In this document: positions 1 to 12,458 of the stretch, one piece after another
How the letters are laid out: each line of letters begins with the position of its first letter
How positions within the stretch are numbered: the stretch's first letter is position 1
DNA from: Tachypleus tridentatus
Taxonomy: Eukaryota; Arthropoda; Merostomata; Xiphosura; Limulidae
Direction of reading: 5' to 3'
NCBI RefSeq assembly: GCF_004210375.1
Contig: NC_134834.1
Span: 155,391,290 to 155,455,289 of the forward strand
Length of the DNA stretch: 64,000 nucleotides
Translations under genes and position numbers: made by a program
The notes under the pieces: model-generated
Told to the model about the DNA's origin: nothing
The model's database searches: none
The model's input: only the letters and a program-made list of their open reading frames with translations

Positions 1-250
1 TTACTCAGAGTTACCATCAACCAGAATTCGCACTTTTGACTTTAGTATTGTGAACAGCTTTAGAGTATAAATGTTTTTAAATAATTAAAAGCAAAACGTT
101 TCAGCCATAGGAGCGTGCCATTTTTAGGCAATGTTTAATTTCAAAGCGTATACGGGCTGTTTTCGGCAGAGCGCTTGCTAAATTACAAATCTTTATCATA
201 GGCGGCAGTAATTATTCACAAGAAATATAAAACTACAAAACAATTTTTTT

Positions 251-330
251 GCTTGTTTGTTGTTAAGCGCAAAGCAACATAATGGGCCATCTGTGCTCTA
301 CCCACCACAGGTATCGAAACTAATTCTGAA
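251..330 (-). repeat. Short tRNA-headed SINE fragment
   Basis: Read on the minus strand it has the B-box-like part (GGTTTCGATACC in better copies), then CAGATGGCCC and a GCTTTGCGC-like tail. The same pattern recurs near 1750, 3245, 22230, 58910, 59730 and, best preserved, at 61381-61502. The 5' head is missing here. Confidence 0.5.
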
Positions 331-580
331 CCTCGAATAGTAATTCACATAAAGAAGGAATTAATATAAACTTACAATAATTGTAATTAGTAGAGATAAA
401 GTGGAGTTCCGGGGATACTTGTTCTTGTTTGAATAATTGCTTTAACCAGTATAGCTTCTGCGATCTGTCTTCTGTTTTTATCGGTTTTGTTTTTTACAAT
501 TTTAATGTTATTTTCGGACACAGAGAGCTTCATTTATTTTAAAAGTTAAAAACATAAGACGGTGCTTTGAAATGGTTTTA

Positions 581-832
581 GGTCTGGCATAGTCAGGTGG
601 TTAAAAGGCTTTGCTCGCAGTTTGAGGGTCACTGATTCGAATCCTCATCACATGAAACATGCTCGTCCGTTTTAGCAATGTGGGCGTTATATATGAGACA
701 TTCAATCCCACTATTTGTTGATGAAAGAGTAGGACATGACTAGCTGCTTTACCTCAAATCTCTCATTGTTAACTTAGCAACAGATGGAGCAAACAGCCCT
801 CGTCTAGCTTTGCGCGAAATGAAAAACAAACC
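581..832 (+). repeat. Diverged long tRNA-derived SINE
   Basis: This aligns along its length with the well-preserved copies at 17425, 60237 and 62987. It has a tRNA-like head with a B box (GATTCGAATCC), a middle with CAATCCCACTATTTGTTG, and a tail with AGCCCTCGTCTAGCTTTGCG. It is much more diverged than the other copies and has internal deletions. I could not find a target-site duplication, which fits an old insertion. Confidence 0.7.
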
Positions 833-1746
833 AATCAAGTCTTCTATCTTTGTGTTCGCTTATCTTCCAGTTTGAACTACATATAATCTTTCATACGTGT
901 TGCATTTGTTTTAAGATGCTATTCCAATTATATCTTTTTGTTTTGGTAATTTACCTCGTCTATAATCTTTATTACTAAGTTTTGTACGATTAACGAGTTA
1001 ATGATAACATGATAACAATGATGAGGCGTTTCCGTGTTGTTTACATGTTCAATAAAACTTTTCCTCCGGGAAAACCATTTTTTACAAATGAAAATATCAG
1101 ATATTATCCTAAATTTATTGTGTAAATTACTGCGGGTACATATTTCAAGTACAATTTGAATTCCATATTTTAAGGTTTCAAGTGTTTGTTGTGGATGATG
1201 TGCAGATTTCCAGTTTACATACTAATCTGAGTTTATTCATTTCTCTAAACATCAATGTCAAGTCCAATTGGTCTCTTAATTATCTGAACATTCAAAATTT
1301 TCTTCATATTTTATAGTGAAGTGGATGTTACTTAACTGACGTAAAAACATTGTTTTTCAAGGTCAAAGTTTTAAAAAATCATTATCAATATATCCCACCT
1401 AGAACTGTATTTAAGCCCTACTTCTCATTAATTAAGTTTGAAAGAAACTTTGTTGGTGAACAAGTTCAGACAATAGAGAGTGCATTAGTTTGGGAATAAG
1501 TTGGGTCGTTAAAATGAAAGTGAAATTGTTTGCTAGATCAAAGAATACTATCAAATTTCAAGAGGCTGTAATAATTTTTCATTTAAAGTTATTAGTGATA
1601 CTTTTAACGACTTGCTTGAATGCTTCTTCTTAAAGAGTTTAGGTAAACTGATTTGTATATCAAAACCTGTTGTTTAAGTTTTATGTTTGAATTCCTCCCA
1701 GTATTGAAGAAAATGAGGGCAATTTTCATTGCGTTTGCGTTTTTCT

Positions 1747-1851
1747 TATAGGAAAGCCACATCGGGCTATCTGTGGAGCCAACCAAGGGCAATCGAAACT
1801 CTGATTTTAGCGTTGTAACTCCATGGGCATATCTCTGTAGTGGCGGGGGGC
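1747..1851 (-). repeat. Short tRNA-headed SINE copy
   Basis: Minus-strand copy of the short SINE family. The run from GCCACATCGGGCTATCTG to ATTTTAGCGTTGTAACTCC and GGCGGGGGGC is the reverse complement of the head-to-tail order seen at 61381-61502. Confidence 0.6.
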
Positions 1852-2711
1852 TTTTTCATTGTGTATTCTGAGCTATTATGTAGTGAAATAGCTCAATAAT
1901 TTGACTTTTCTACACTACAACTAATTACACATGCTTATTTGTTGATTAACACATTGCTTTTTGAAGTCTTTCGTTACCATCATGAAAAAAATAAAATATT
2001 TTTTGAGTGAAAAGGTGAAACTCATATTTTCTGGAATTGTTGAAACTGTATACAACTCAAACAGAAGTTAATCATATGTCATTTGCATAATATAAAGGTT
2101 TGAAAGAGCTTGAATTGGCGGTGAAAGAAACTTTATTACAAATATTCAAGCCGTCTCCAAATTTCACTTTTTTAAAAAAATGGATCCCTTGTTATCAGTT
2201 TTGCATAATATATTCTCTTATGTTAGAAATTATTATTTCTACAATATTTTCATAATTCAACAAAAATGTTATAGTTATTTAGACAATTTATTTGGCAAAA
2301 ATTTTATCTAGTACTGTGTGTTGTTATAGCAAATCCAGATCAGGCTATCTGAAATGAAATCCTGTTTGAATAGTTGAAGATTCAGAGAATTACTGTTGTC
2401 CCAGTGAGGGACCATCAAGGACTGAATAAAGGGTTATAAATAATGATATAATACTTAAGCACATTAAGCAGTTCTATAGATAAAGATTTATATAACAATA
2501 AAAATTTAAATAAAATAAGCTTGAAACATTTTATTGATATAAATGGAAATGATGTATGACATATCACGTTTTTTGTTTTTCAAATGACCTAACAGTGTAA
2601 GTATATTTCTTTATGGTACTTTGACCCTACCCCGAACACACACAATATATTTTTATGGTACTCATCCCTCCGATCCAGGCCACCTTGATTGACGTTATTT
2701 GTCCTAAGGGA

Positions 2712-2990
2712 TTGTATATTTGTTTGTTTTTTAATTTCGCGCATAGCTACTCGAGGGCTATCTGCGATAGCCGTCCCTAATTTAGCAATGTAAGACTAGA
2801 GGGAAGGCACCTAGTCATCACCACCCACCGCCAACTCTTAGGCTACTCTTTTACCAACGAATAGTAGGATTGACCGTCACATTATAACGTTCTCATGGCT
2901 AAAAGGGCGAGCAGGTTTGGCGCGGAGATGCAACTCCGCGACCCTCAGATTACGAGTCGCACGCCTTAATCTACCTGGCTATGCTGGTCC
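2712..2990 (-). mobile_element. Long tRNA-derived SINE with target-site duplication
   Basis: Full-length minus-strand copy of the long SINE family. The tRNA-like head is at the right end, the middle contains CCACCCACCGCCAACTCTT, and the tail is at the left end. It is flanked by a perfect 13-bp direct repeat, TTGTCCTAAGGGA, at 2699-2711 and 2991-3003. That repeat is the signature of target-primed insertion. The element depends on a partner LINE for movement and encodes no protein. Confidence 0.85.
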
Positions 2991-3242
2991 TTGTCCTAAG
3001 GGAATTTCGTTTTAACTTTTGAGGTGATATAGTGCTTTAAATTTTGGGCTTTTGCAGCTTTCATACTTTTGCGGCGTCATTCCATATATAATTAAATGAA
3101 ATATAATCTCCAAGCAAATATTTTTATTTCCCAGTAATATTTGTCAAATATATAGGGAAGATTGAAGAAACAATTTATATTGCTGAACATCTTTGGTTAT
3201 TTTAAATTAAAATTTTAAATATACCATGAAGAAGCGTTCTCT

Positions 3243-3347
3243 TATAGCAAATCCACATTGGGCTATCTGCTGAGCCCACCGAGGGAAATCGAACCGCTGA
3301 TTTTAGCGTTGTAAATCCCTAGACTTACCGCTGTACTAGTAGGGGGC
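3243..3347 (-). repeat. Short tRNA-headed SINE copy
   Basis: Minus-strand copy of the short SINE family. It contains CACATTGGGCTATCTGC, ATTTTAGCGTTGTAAATCC and CTTACCGCTGTACTAGTAGG. It ends about 250 bp upstream of the STX6 start codon. Confidence 0.6.
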
Positions 3348-3599
3348 TACTACGAAAAAAAAATTAATATATCACTTTGTTGCTGTTTGATTCCTTATTT
3401 GAAAAACTATTAACAGAGGACTCTGCAAGAAGTATTTGATCGCCATCTATTGGAAACAAAGATTATCAATATCAGAGCGAATACTGACTAGGGATTATTG
3501 AGAGATTAATGTTAAGCTTTCAGTAAAATAGTTATTGTGTTTGTGACATTTGTAGTTTACTTTTCGCACTAATTCAGTTCCTAATGTTATGTGTAGGTC

Positions 3600-3634
3600 A
3601 TGAGTCTGGAAGATCCATTCTTTGTTGTTAAAGA
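3600..3634 (+). CDS. STX6: Syntaxin-6, coding exon 1 (N-terminus)
   Basis: The exon encodes MSLEDPFFVVK plus the first two bases of the next codon, then a consensus donor (GA|GTAAGT at 3635). The peptide is nearly identical to the start of animal syntaxin-6, whose first residues are the family hallmark. Syntaxin-6 is a tail-anchored Qc-SNARE that drives fusion of vesicles between endosomes and the trans-Golgi network. The start is fixed by this conserved N-terminus; position -3 is G, a reasonable start context. Joined to the exons at 24523 and 28328 the frame stays open for 100 residues. The following intron is about 20.9 kb and packed with retroelements. No promoter is obvious upstream. Confidence 0.93.
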
Positions 3635-6509
3635 GTAAGTAGTAAGTTCATAATTTATTAGTGTCACTTTTGGCATAATGTAGCCTTAACGACCACGTCA
3701 AATGCACGTAACGCTAGAGTAGAATATAGAAAGTAATGTTGCTGAGTTGACAAAGAGTCTAAATAGCTGTTAATGTTAAGTATTTGTTTAATTTAAATAT
3801 ATTGCATCACATTTAACTACTTTTAAGTCTTAGTTTAACTTGTTTGTATAAACTGGCAATAAATGAAGTGAGAAATTATAGCTAAGTGTACAACAATTGT
3901 TTGTTTATAAATTAATTGCTCAGAATAAATAGCTTTTGAAATTGATACTAGTTTTGCAAGTGATATAAACTAATAAAGAATATATGTTTAGCGGTATCTT
4001 TTCTTCTAAGTATGAGAAAATTACAGAAGGCTACTAGTAGCAGTAGCAGTGATACTTGAATAGATTATTTAATATTTAAAGAGAAGAATTTATGATTTAA
4101 GAAGTAGTGTATTTGTGGACCAACCATTAAACTGATTAGATATGTGAACATATTTGATGAGGGGAATAAGTTACAGCTTTTCTGTGGTGTATAGGATAGG
4201 AAATAATGTTTAGTGAATTTCCAAATGACATTTATGAAAACTTCATGATCTTAAGATTTTATTTCATGTATTTTGGATCATCTGAATAAATTTATAGAGA
4301 ATTTGACAGCATTTCTTCTAAAGTAAATTAACTTTTTTAAACAAATTGCCAGAATTGCAATATTTTTATTGTTTATCATGTAAAATGTCATTGGACTTGT
4401 TGAGTTTAATCAAAATTGTGAAGCTGTTGTACTATAAAACTAAGGTTTATTGTAGAAATGGTTGTAATTGAAGCAGAAGAGAGATAGTTTTATTTGTTAG
4501 AAATGACTTGGTAGCTTATGAAAAATGGTGATACCACTGAGGTTAGAGAAAGAGTAGTTTTTTTTTTGTTAAGATTATTTAAATAAATGTTTAAAGAAAG
4601 ATGCTTATTGGGAATTTTGTGTGTCCTAACTGTCAAGTTATTGACATTAATAGAAACATATAAGCAGATTTATTGTGCTACCATAAGAAATAAGCATATT
4701 ATTTATAGTTGAGAAGCTAATTGTAGGGAAATTTATAGTGGTAGTTTGTAGTCAGGACATTAAGTTGAAGAATTTGTGTTTTTGGGGGAATTATTTAACG
4801 TTTAGCATGTGAAAAGGTCCTGCTGAGGAACATGTGGCTAGAAATTAAGTTATGCAAGAACATTTGAGTACTAATGATCATAATGTTAATGCCTTTGATG
4901 ACTTTAACTAATTATTAAAGTTAATGAAAGATGTGTCCCAAATTATAAAATAGCCTACTTTTAAAAACTGAAAGTCATCATAATAGAAAACAGTTGGATG
5001 CCTTATCTGAATAAAAAAAATGCTAAAGAATCTTGAGATAATTTTGTTAGTTTGTTAGTACCAAATATTTAGGTTTTAATCGAAAAGTCTTACGATAAAT
5101 AAAGGAAGTAAATTTCTAGTTAATGAAAAGTGTACGAGGATGTGAAAAACTTGATAAAAAGAAGGGAAACTAACATTAAGATTGTGAGAGGTTATTAATG
5201 TTTCTTAGTACAAATGTAAAATTTAACTTAAATGATTTTTGTATATTTTAATTGCTGAAAGAGAGATCCAAAGATAGTATTAGTCTTTTAATATATTTTG
5301 ATGAAACCTGTTTTAAATACTTGTTTGTGTATTTAGTAATTGAATGAAGGAATATGCTAAACAGTTTTTTAATAGTGTTTTTTACTGATGATAAAATATT
5401 CTCAAATTGACTAAGTGTGGGTTAGATTTTATTTGAATCTATGTATGTAGGAGATGTAATTGTTTTAAGGTAACTTGAGAAAGTTTTGGAAAATTATACT
5501 ATGAGTCCTTATAAGATTCATTCTTAAATCTTGAAGTGAGGGCGTTAAATATTACTTTTCAAAAGTTGTTTAATGATGAGGAAATTATGGATGATTGAGT
5601 ATGAAATCCCAATGTTTTTTTAAAAAAGAATCTAAGGAGGTTTTAGTAAAACTTTATAGTAATTAATATTTGACTTCTTAGCCAAATGTTGGAAACTGTT
5701 ATAAATAATTTAAAAGACCATTTGGAAGGTTAATATTTAACTATTGACTTTCATCATGTTTTAAGAATGGAGCTTTTGCACCTATCCAGTTGGTTGAATT
5801 TTTTTTACAAAACCTTTCTATTTTTGATGAGATTATCCCAGTTGATGCTGTTTACTTTGAGTAATAAAAAGCCTTTATTCAAGTGCTTCATAAATAATTA
5901 TAGAATAAGATAGGGATAGAAAAATGTTAAGAAGTGTACAGAAAAAAAATAGGTTTTGTGATTGAAAAGGTAAATTTTATTTTAGTGGGAGAATGGATTT
6001 GTTTTAAAACATGAGAAAAGGAAAGTTGACAAAGACCAATTAGCCCATTGAAGTTACCTCCTAAACAAGACTTTTTTTTCAACTTCAACTTTATGACTTG
6101 TGTTGGTTATTATTTATGTCAGTGATTTAAATAGTGTCTTGAATACTAATATCTTAAATTTCTAAACATATGTACCATCTGCTGACAGTATCACTATTTC
6201 TAGATTTCCAGGTTTTCCACTCTTTGCCCATATAAGCATTGGAAACTTGTTCCAGTCTTTCATTTTCCACTTGAATACTTAGGCAAATTCTAATTTGCAG
6301 AATTTTCCAACTTGAATGTACCCTCTATTTAGATACTGTATATAAGCACTTCATTCAGATATTGTAATAACTTTCTCTCAACAAAGCATTAGGCACAGGT
6401 TTCTATTAAGAGGAGTGTTGTGATTGTTAACTATTTACGTTGTGATTTTGAATGTTATTGGAATTTCTACAATTATTTTTTCATTTATATTTATAAATAA
6501 GGTAACAAA
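3635..6509. other. STX6 intron 1, 5' part, no feature seen
   Basis: AT-rich unique-looking sequence with homopolymer runs and no coding exon, RNA gene or recognisable transposon. It begins with the donor site of exon 1. Confidence 0.5.
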
Positions 6510-7040
6510 AAAATGAGTTGTTAGTTAAAAGTGCAGTAGAGAGGGTTGAACCTGTTCTCTGGGATTTTATTTCCATTTATTTGTTGTATCCAAAAAAGAC
6601 AGGAGATTGGCATCCAATCATCAGTCTCTCAACTCAACTAATTTTCAGATCTTCATTGCTTTACAATGGAAGTTTTTCTCAACCTGGGATGGCACTTTGT
6701 GCTCTGGATGACAAGTTAAGTGTTACGAACACTTATCTCCATATTCCCATTGCAGAATCTTGTTAGAGGTTTGTTCATAAGGGTCTGGTGCTGCAGTTTA
6801 GGGTTCTACCAATTGGTCTTACAACAGCATCTTGTGTCTTCTGCAGAACTGTTTGAGCTTTTTCTTGTCACCTGCATTTCTTGTGCCTGTGCACACATCA
6901 TTATATGGATAAGTGGCTCCATTTTGACAATTAACAGAATAACACCACTCTCAGATTCTTGTTTCAGAAATCACAAAAGTGGGTTTACTTATCACACTGG
7001 AGAAGTCTATTTTGCCACTGATGCAATATAACATAATGAT
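6510..7040 (+). pseudogene. DIRS-like retroelement, reverse transcriptase fragment (decayed)
   Basis: The translation near 6518-6766 reads as the start of a DIRS/Ngaro-type reverse transcriptase. It has a KSAVERVEP segment, then KKTGDWHPIISLS, and further on TYLHIPI, matching the family's 'GDWRPVIDLS ... AYLHIPI' blocks. After a stop the next frame continues with LQFRVLPIGLTTASCVF, corresponding to 'FRALPFGLATAP'. Stops and frameshifts make it non-functional, and no terminal repeats or tyrosine recombinase are visible. A second, longer relative lies at about 29270-31481. Confidence 0.6.
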
Positions 7041-7562
7041 TAGGGACAACAAGGGTCCTGTTGGTTTATCTTGGCTGTCCCATTCTCTAAGCTAAACTAA
7101 AACTATTAAAAACAATTAAAGTCAGCCCTTGTCTATCATATATCTATCAATCTTTCAAACTCATCATTCAAATTTACTGCCTCTGCAACATCTGAAGGCA
7201 ACCAATTTTATTGGCCAACTGCCCTATGTGAAAAATAAAAATTATTTAGCTGAAGAGAGCTATCTATCTTACATAAGTCTATGTTTGTGTTCCCTTGTTC
7301 TATAACTCTTGCTGTTAACTTTGAAAATGATGATGGCAGCAAAATTATCAGTTACTTTCTCAATCTTAAGTAATTTAATTAGATTCCTTCTAACTTTTTT
7401 TTTCCAAGAGAAAGTATTCATAAGGATCTTAATCTCTCCTAATATGACAACCTTTTCATCCCCGGTATACTTTTTCGAAACCCTTCTCTGAACCTTTTCT
7501 AACAATTCAATCTTTTTCCTATGGTAAGAACCCCAAGACTAAACACAATACTCCATTTGGGC
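7041..7562 (-). pseudogene. CR1-like LINE, 3' part (minus strand)
   Basis: On the minus strand the sequence reads MEYCV, a stop, SWGSYHRKKIELLEKVQRR. This is the conserved end of CR1/L2-type reverse transcriptases ('LEYCVQxWSP...DIELLEKVQRR'). Towards lower coordinates it continues as C-terminal coding and 3' untranslated sequence. The right edge at about 7562 is abrupt: there the plus-strand LINE copy A begins. More of the same LINE type, also minus-strand, reappears at 12460-12955, so copy A seems to have landed inside it. Confidence 0.65.
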
Positions 7563-8095
7563 CAGGATCAACTGAGCGCCAGTGTAGGATGCACTCAACA
7601 GGTGTAGTGGATGTTTTCTGATGCCGGTGTTCAGGTATAGGCTCACAAAACTCTGGCATCATTGCAGTGACCCTATATGGCACTGTAGTGCATCCCCTCA
7701 TAGGGCTTCATGGTGGATGGGGTTAGTGGGCAACGAAATATTTTTTTTTTTATTATGGATATCCCTAAAAGAAAAAATAAACAAGCATGACAGTATAGAG
7801 AAAAATCAGAGTACTGGCCAATGACTTCACATTGATGACTCTGTATGGTCAAACTCACAACAAAAATCTGTCTCGCAGTTTTTAATTATACATTTTTAAC
7901 TGAAAAATCCTTAGGGCAGATGTCTCCATTTTTCATTTAGAAGGGTTTAGAAGGGCTTGCTGGCTCACCTAAATCAGTAAAAACATTATGATTTGGGGAC
8001 ATTTTAGTGGAAGCAGCTTCATCACAACATTCTAAACTCCTTTTCAAGTTGAAGGCCATTGGGAAATACTCATTGAGGTTACTCCTCATTCTACC

Positions 8096-8893
8096 TTGAA
8101 TTCATCCAGAGAAGTTATAGTTGAGAGGGATTTAAAGACCATTCCAGAGTCGGAGATCCTTGCAGGTTTCACCAGCCAAGGTGTTACTCATAGAGATGGG
8201 ATTATGGAGCTGACAAATGTTCTAATATTAACATTTACATCACGTCCTTTTACCACAATCAAGGCAGGATATCTGAATTGTAAGGTACCGCCTTATATTC
8301 CTAACCCTGTTAGATGTTATCATTGTCATAGATTTGGTCACTCGTGTTTCCTTAACATGTGCCCGTTGTGCTGGTAAAGACCGTGATGCTTTTGAATGCC
8401 AACTAGAACTGCATTGTGTTAACTGTAATGGTCCACATCCTTCCTGTTTTACTTCTTGCCCTAAATAGGTGGAAGAGAAAGAAGTACATCTAAAGACAGT
8501 TCAAAATATTACTTATCCAGCTGCTCAGAAATTACTATTCCCAATTCCGTCTCAGACTTGCATTGCTGTAATCCATTCCACTACTACAGTAGGAGTCCAG
8601 ACAGACCTTTCCATGTCTCCTACAGAATCCTTAACAGCGTATTTAATCTAGTACCCTCCAAACTCAAGAAAGTTTATGAATCAGTATCTACTTCTATCTC
8701 TGTCTCTACCACATATTCTAGTCATTGCCCAACTTCACCTTGTTCCAGCCCAGGTGTTTCCATGGGGCCTTCCTCTCTTGACACTTTAAAAATTAAACAA
8801 CCCATTTGTTCATGTTTTCAATCACTGGAATGTATGTTTACAAACTCCAACCTGCCTACTTTATCCAGAGCAGGATCACTAGAGGGTGACTGA
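8096..8893 (+). pseudogene. LINE copy A ORF1: gag-like zinc-knuckle protein remnant
   Basis: The first 93 codons end in a zinc-knuckle start (RCYHCHRFGHS). A one-base shift then lets the Cys/His pattern continue (ARCAGKDRDAFEC, then HCVNCNGPHPSCFTSCP). After a stop the frame resumes at 8469 with EEKEVHLKTVQNITYPAAQKL. The last motif is shared with copy B (EEKEVQHLKTIHNITYPEAQ) and is typical of the ORF1 of RNase H-bearing LINEs. The protein would bind nucleic acid in the retrotransposition particle. It is broken by at least one frameshift and one stop. Confidence 0.7.
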
Positions 8894-8949
8894 CCCACAT
8901 CCAGTAAAGAAAAAAGTGTGGTTGAAAGCAGAAGGTCTACATGCCATGA

Positions 8950-9570
8950 AATAAAGAAAAATAGCCACATTAATCCAGTAAAACTGTCAAGGTTTGCAAT
9001 CAAATGTGAGTAACATCAAGGATTTGATTGACTTTTATCATCCCAAATGTCTTTCTTTACAGGGAACATTTTTAAAACCTACTAATACAGTCACAGTTTA
9101 ACAATACTATTTATGCCAAAATGACAAGTCGTGTGTAGGACAAGGACATGGGGTAGTAGCACTGCTGGTTGATAAACATGTGCCCACCTGGTCCTTGTCA
9201 TTTAATTCACCCTTGGAGGCTGAAGCCATCTTTATCTTCTTTGGTCGTACCGTTACTATTTGCTCTCTGTACCTTACCCCTGGAAAAAAATTATCATCCC
9301 TCAGACCTTGATACCCTCATTGAGCAACTGCCAACCCCTTTTTAATTTTAGGGGATCTTAATTTGCAAAATCCCCTCTGGGGTGGTTCTAGTATTGATGT
9401 GAGGGATATCTGCTCCACTTCGCTTTTCACTTGCTTTTCTTGGGTGGTTGACATCAATCCATGGGGTAGTGATCATTTTCCTATTATATTAAGAGAGATT
9501 GGCCATGGTCAGTGTCACCTGACCCATGTGCCTCACTGCTCTCTCGGAACTTAATCCTGCCATCTTATGT
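8950..9570 (+). pseudogene. LINE copy A: endonuclease domain remnant
   Basis: A decayed AP-endonuclease-like domain. The landmarks ILGDLN, PLWGGSSIDVRD and WGSDHFPIILREIGHG correspond to the GDFN and SDHFP blocks of LINE endonucleases. These carry acidic and histidine residues needed for target nicking. The same blocks occur in copy B at 14753-15030. Several frame changes separate the blocks. Confidence 0.65.
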
Positions 9571-10056
9571 AAATCATCGATAGATGATTGTGTAGCAACA
9601 GTAACTAACTGTATTGTCCAATCAGCTGCTCAGTGCATCCCCAAAACCTCGTCATCTTTCCCATGGCTTCTCCGACTTTGGTGAAATTCTGCTTGTTCAA
9701 TAACACAGAAAGCTCAGAAATGTGCTTGGGATAAATTTCATAGATATCCCACACTTTCAAACCATATTGCATTTCAGCAAGCCCATGCTCAGGCTAGGCG
9801 AGTTAAATGTCAAAGCTAGAAGGAATCTTGGATTAAATACACCTTCAGCATTTCTTCAATCACCAGTTCAAAAGTAATATGGGACAAGATCTTGAAGGTG
9901 ACTGGATGGCAAACTTCTGCCCCCTCTCTATCTTAATACTCAATGGGCATGAAGTTACTGATGCTCAGAGCATTCCAAATACTTTTGGTGAATGTTTCTC
10001 TCATGTATCTAGCTCTTCAAACTCATTTCCTTTCTTCTTAGCTATTAAAACACGAG

Positions 10057-11154
10057 TTGAACATCTGCCTCTTTTCAAATCATCATCCCTATGAATACAA
10101 TTGTCCTCTTACACTGGTGGAACTCAAACTTGTGCTTCATCGGTCTGGTAATACATCAGTTGGACCTGATGATATACATTATGAGATGCTATGCCACCTT
10201 TCTCCTGCCTCTCTCACTGTCCTCTTGGCTGTCTTTAACCAGATATGGTAGGAGAAAGTCTTTCCTGATGTTTGGCACCAAGCTATTGTACTTCCTATTC
10301 TTAAACCTGGGAAGGATCCAAAGATTCCTTCAAATTACCATCCCATTGCTTTGATGAGTTGTCTCAGTAAGACCTAAGAGAGGATGATTAATGCTCGTGT
10401 TGTTTGGTTCCTTGAATCAAATAACCTTCTCTCACCCATTTAATGTGGGTTTTAAAAACAACACTCCATGATAGACCACTTAATTTGCCTTGAAACATCA
10501 GTTACAGAAGTCTTTTTGTAGTGACAACATTTTGTTTCTATTTTTTTTATTCAGTGAAAGCTTATGATACAACGTGGAGATGTGGCATCTTGTGAGACCT
10601 TCACTCTTACGGATTGTGTGGCAATTTGCCACTTTTTATTAAGCATTTTATAGTGAACTGCCAATTCCAGGTCTGTGTGGGCTCAGAATTTTCCTGTTTT
10701 TTTCCCACAGGAACTTTTGGAGTCCCTCAGGGCTGTGTTCTGAGTGTCACACTTTTCATTATAAAGATTAATGCCATTAGTGAACATCTATCCCCTACAG
10801 TTGCAAATGGTCTTTTTGTTGATGGCTTTCACATCTCATGTCAGTCATCAAACATGAGGTTTACTGAGTGGCAGCTACAAATTGCAATCAGTCATATACT
10901 TAAGTGGACCACAGCAAATGGTTTTCAACTTTCTCTTCCTAAAACTTTTTGTGTACATTTCTGCTGCTAATACAGATACAGAACTTCATTTTGATGATGA
11001 TGTACTTCCTGTGGTCCCTGAGACAAAGTTCTTAGGTCTTATATTTGGCTGTAAATTGAACTTTATTTTCCATGCCAAGCAACTTTGTGTCAAATGTGTA
11101 AGAGCACTGAACATCCTCCATGCCCTCTCTTCTACCTCTCAGGGAATGGATTGA
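10057..11154 (+). pseudogene. LINE copy A: reverse transcriptase domain remnant
   Basis: RT blocks appear in order: SVGPDDIHYEML (fingers), a frame-shifted NYRPIAL-like stretch, GTFGVPQGCVLSVTLF (the 'GxPQGxxLSP' block) and ANGLFVDGFHIS. The last should carry the catalytic Y/FxDD pair. Here it reads FVDG, so the second aspartate is replaced by glycine. Even apart from the stops the enzyme is dead. Confidence 0.75.
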
Positions 11155-11214
11155 TAGTCCATGCTTAAAGTTTATTGTGCCCTTATCTGATCCAAACTTA
11201 ACTATGAGTCTATA

Positions 11215-12100
11215 GTGTATGGTTTTGTTAGAACCTCAGCACTGAAAATGCTGGATCCTATCTACCACCAAGGGCTTTGGCTTTGCACTGGGGCCTTTCG
11301 TACTTCTCCAGTCCAAAGTTTGTATGTGGAGTCCCATGAACCCCCTCTGTATATTTGCCATTTGCAACTGTCTCTTATGTACACTTCCAAACTTTGCTCT
11401 TTACCACAGCATCCTACTTGGGGTTGTGTTTTCCATCCTCAGTGGGCCACACTTTTGTATAATAGAAAATCTGCCATTGTTCCATTTAGTCATCGTATTC
11501 GGGCACAATCAGAAAAATTGGATATATCTTTGAATAGCATAGCAATATCAACAGTTTGGCCTCTTCCACCATGGCTAATGACTATCCCTAACTGTGACCT
11601 GTCTTTGAGTCATCTGAGGAAGGCCAGTGCTCCTGGTTGGAAATATTGCTCTTTGTTTGCTGAACATCTTTCAAACAATCCATCCATTCCCATATATATG
11701 GATGGTTCAAAATCAGGTGACTCTGTAGGTTCTGCCATGGTTTGTTACAGTTTGGTTGTAGCACACAGAATCCCTTCTACAGTTTCTGTGTTCACTGCTG
11801 AATTGTATGCCATTTCTCTTGCCCTGAATCACATTGAAACTATGCAATATACGAATTGTATGATCTATACTGATTCACTCAGGTATCTATTGGCCCTGAC
11901 ATCATTCCATGCTAGTTACCATCCTATTCTTATCAATATCCAAAACAAACTGGCCCATCTCTCTCTGTCATCTATCACTGACCAGTTTTTGGACATCAGG
12001 TCATGTTGGTATATGTGGGAATGACCTAGCTGACAGAGCACAAAGTCCATCTGCTCTGGCTCTATCTCCACCATCCCTGTTCCATACATGGACTATGGTC
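11215..12100 (+). pseudogene. LINE copy A: RNase H domain remnant
   Basis: A 269-codon open stretch begins at 11215 and contains an RNase H fold signature: IPIYMDGSKSGDSVGSAMV (first Asp), FTAELYAISLAL (Glu) and MIYTDSLRYLLAL (second Asp). After a frameshift near 12000 it continues with GHVGICGNDLADRAQ, holding the final His/Asp region. This is the longest intact retroelement ORF in the window. The domain removes RNA from the cDNA hybrid in this LINE group. Confidence 0.8.
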
Positions 12101-12458
12101 CAGTTATCAAAACCCTTGACATCAGCCAATGTCATAGGTGATACTGGTTGCCTCACTCATGTTTTTACATTTTTAAGAGCCACTGGTATTTTTAACTTAA
12201 TTTAAGGTTTTTATTGGACTATACACTGTTTCAGCATGATTTCTTTTACACACTTTAATTTTATTTTGACCGGAACCCAGGACTGGAAAGGCCAACTTCA
12301 GATGAGTGACAGCAAGTTTGAACTTAATGCTTCAGTCTTCCTGACAGATCTTAATTTTACATATTTTTTACCTTCATTTCCATATACCATTATAGTGTAC
12401 TACATCTTGTTTGGGGCAGATAGCCAAGTAGCTTTGTGCCAATAAACATGAAATACCT
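12101..12458 (+). other. LINE copy A 3' untranslated region and tail
   Basis: Non-coding. It shares CCCAGGACTGGAAAGGCCAA-type sequence with the 3' end of copy B. It ends with CAGATAGCCAAGTAGCTTTG at about 12417-12436, followed by a CTACCTACCT tail. That end closely resembles the 3' tail of the SINE families in this window. Confidence 0.6.

Larger units (their letters stand above)
1..3599. other. Upstream region of the syntaxin-6 gene
   Basis: AT-rich DNA with no coding exon that I can support. It holds several tRNA-derived SINE copies and fragments, listed separately, and a short SINE-tail-like scrap near 2320-2360. No TATA box or other core promoter element can be placed with confidence before the start codon at 3600. 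A non-coding first exon further upstream is possible, because the bases just before the ATG (TTATGTGTAG) could also be a splice acceptor. Confidence 0.5.
7563..12458 (+). mobile_element. Non-LTR retrotransposon with RNase H, copy A (I/R1/Nimb-like group, decayed)
   Basis: A near full-length but inactive LINE. From 5' to 3' it has an untranslated leader, a gag-like ORF with CCHC zinc knuckles, an AP-type endonuclease, a reverse transcriptase, an RNase H domain and a 3' untranslated tail ending in CAGATAGCC...GTAGCTTTG followed by a CTAC-rich tail. The domain order and the RNase H place it with the RNase H-bearing LINE clades rather than CR1. Copy B (12956-18768) is a parallel relative in the same orientation with matching landmarks. 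Stops and frameshifts occur throughout. The 5' boundary is inferred from where the alignment with copy B starts. Confidence 0.75.

Noticed and set aside
7519-7858. Overlapping short ORFs on both strands around 7519-7858
   Set aside because: They lie in the CR1 end and the LINE A leader, and their translations do not match any LINE protein in a sensible frame.
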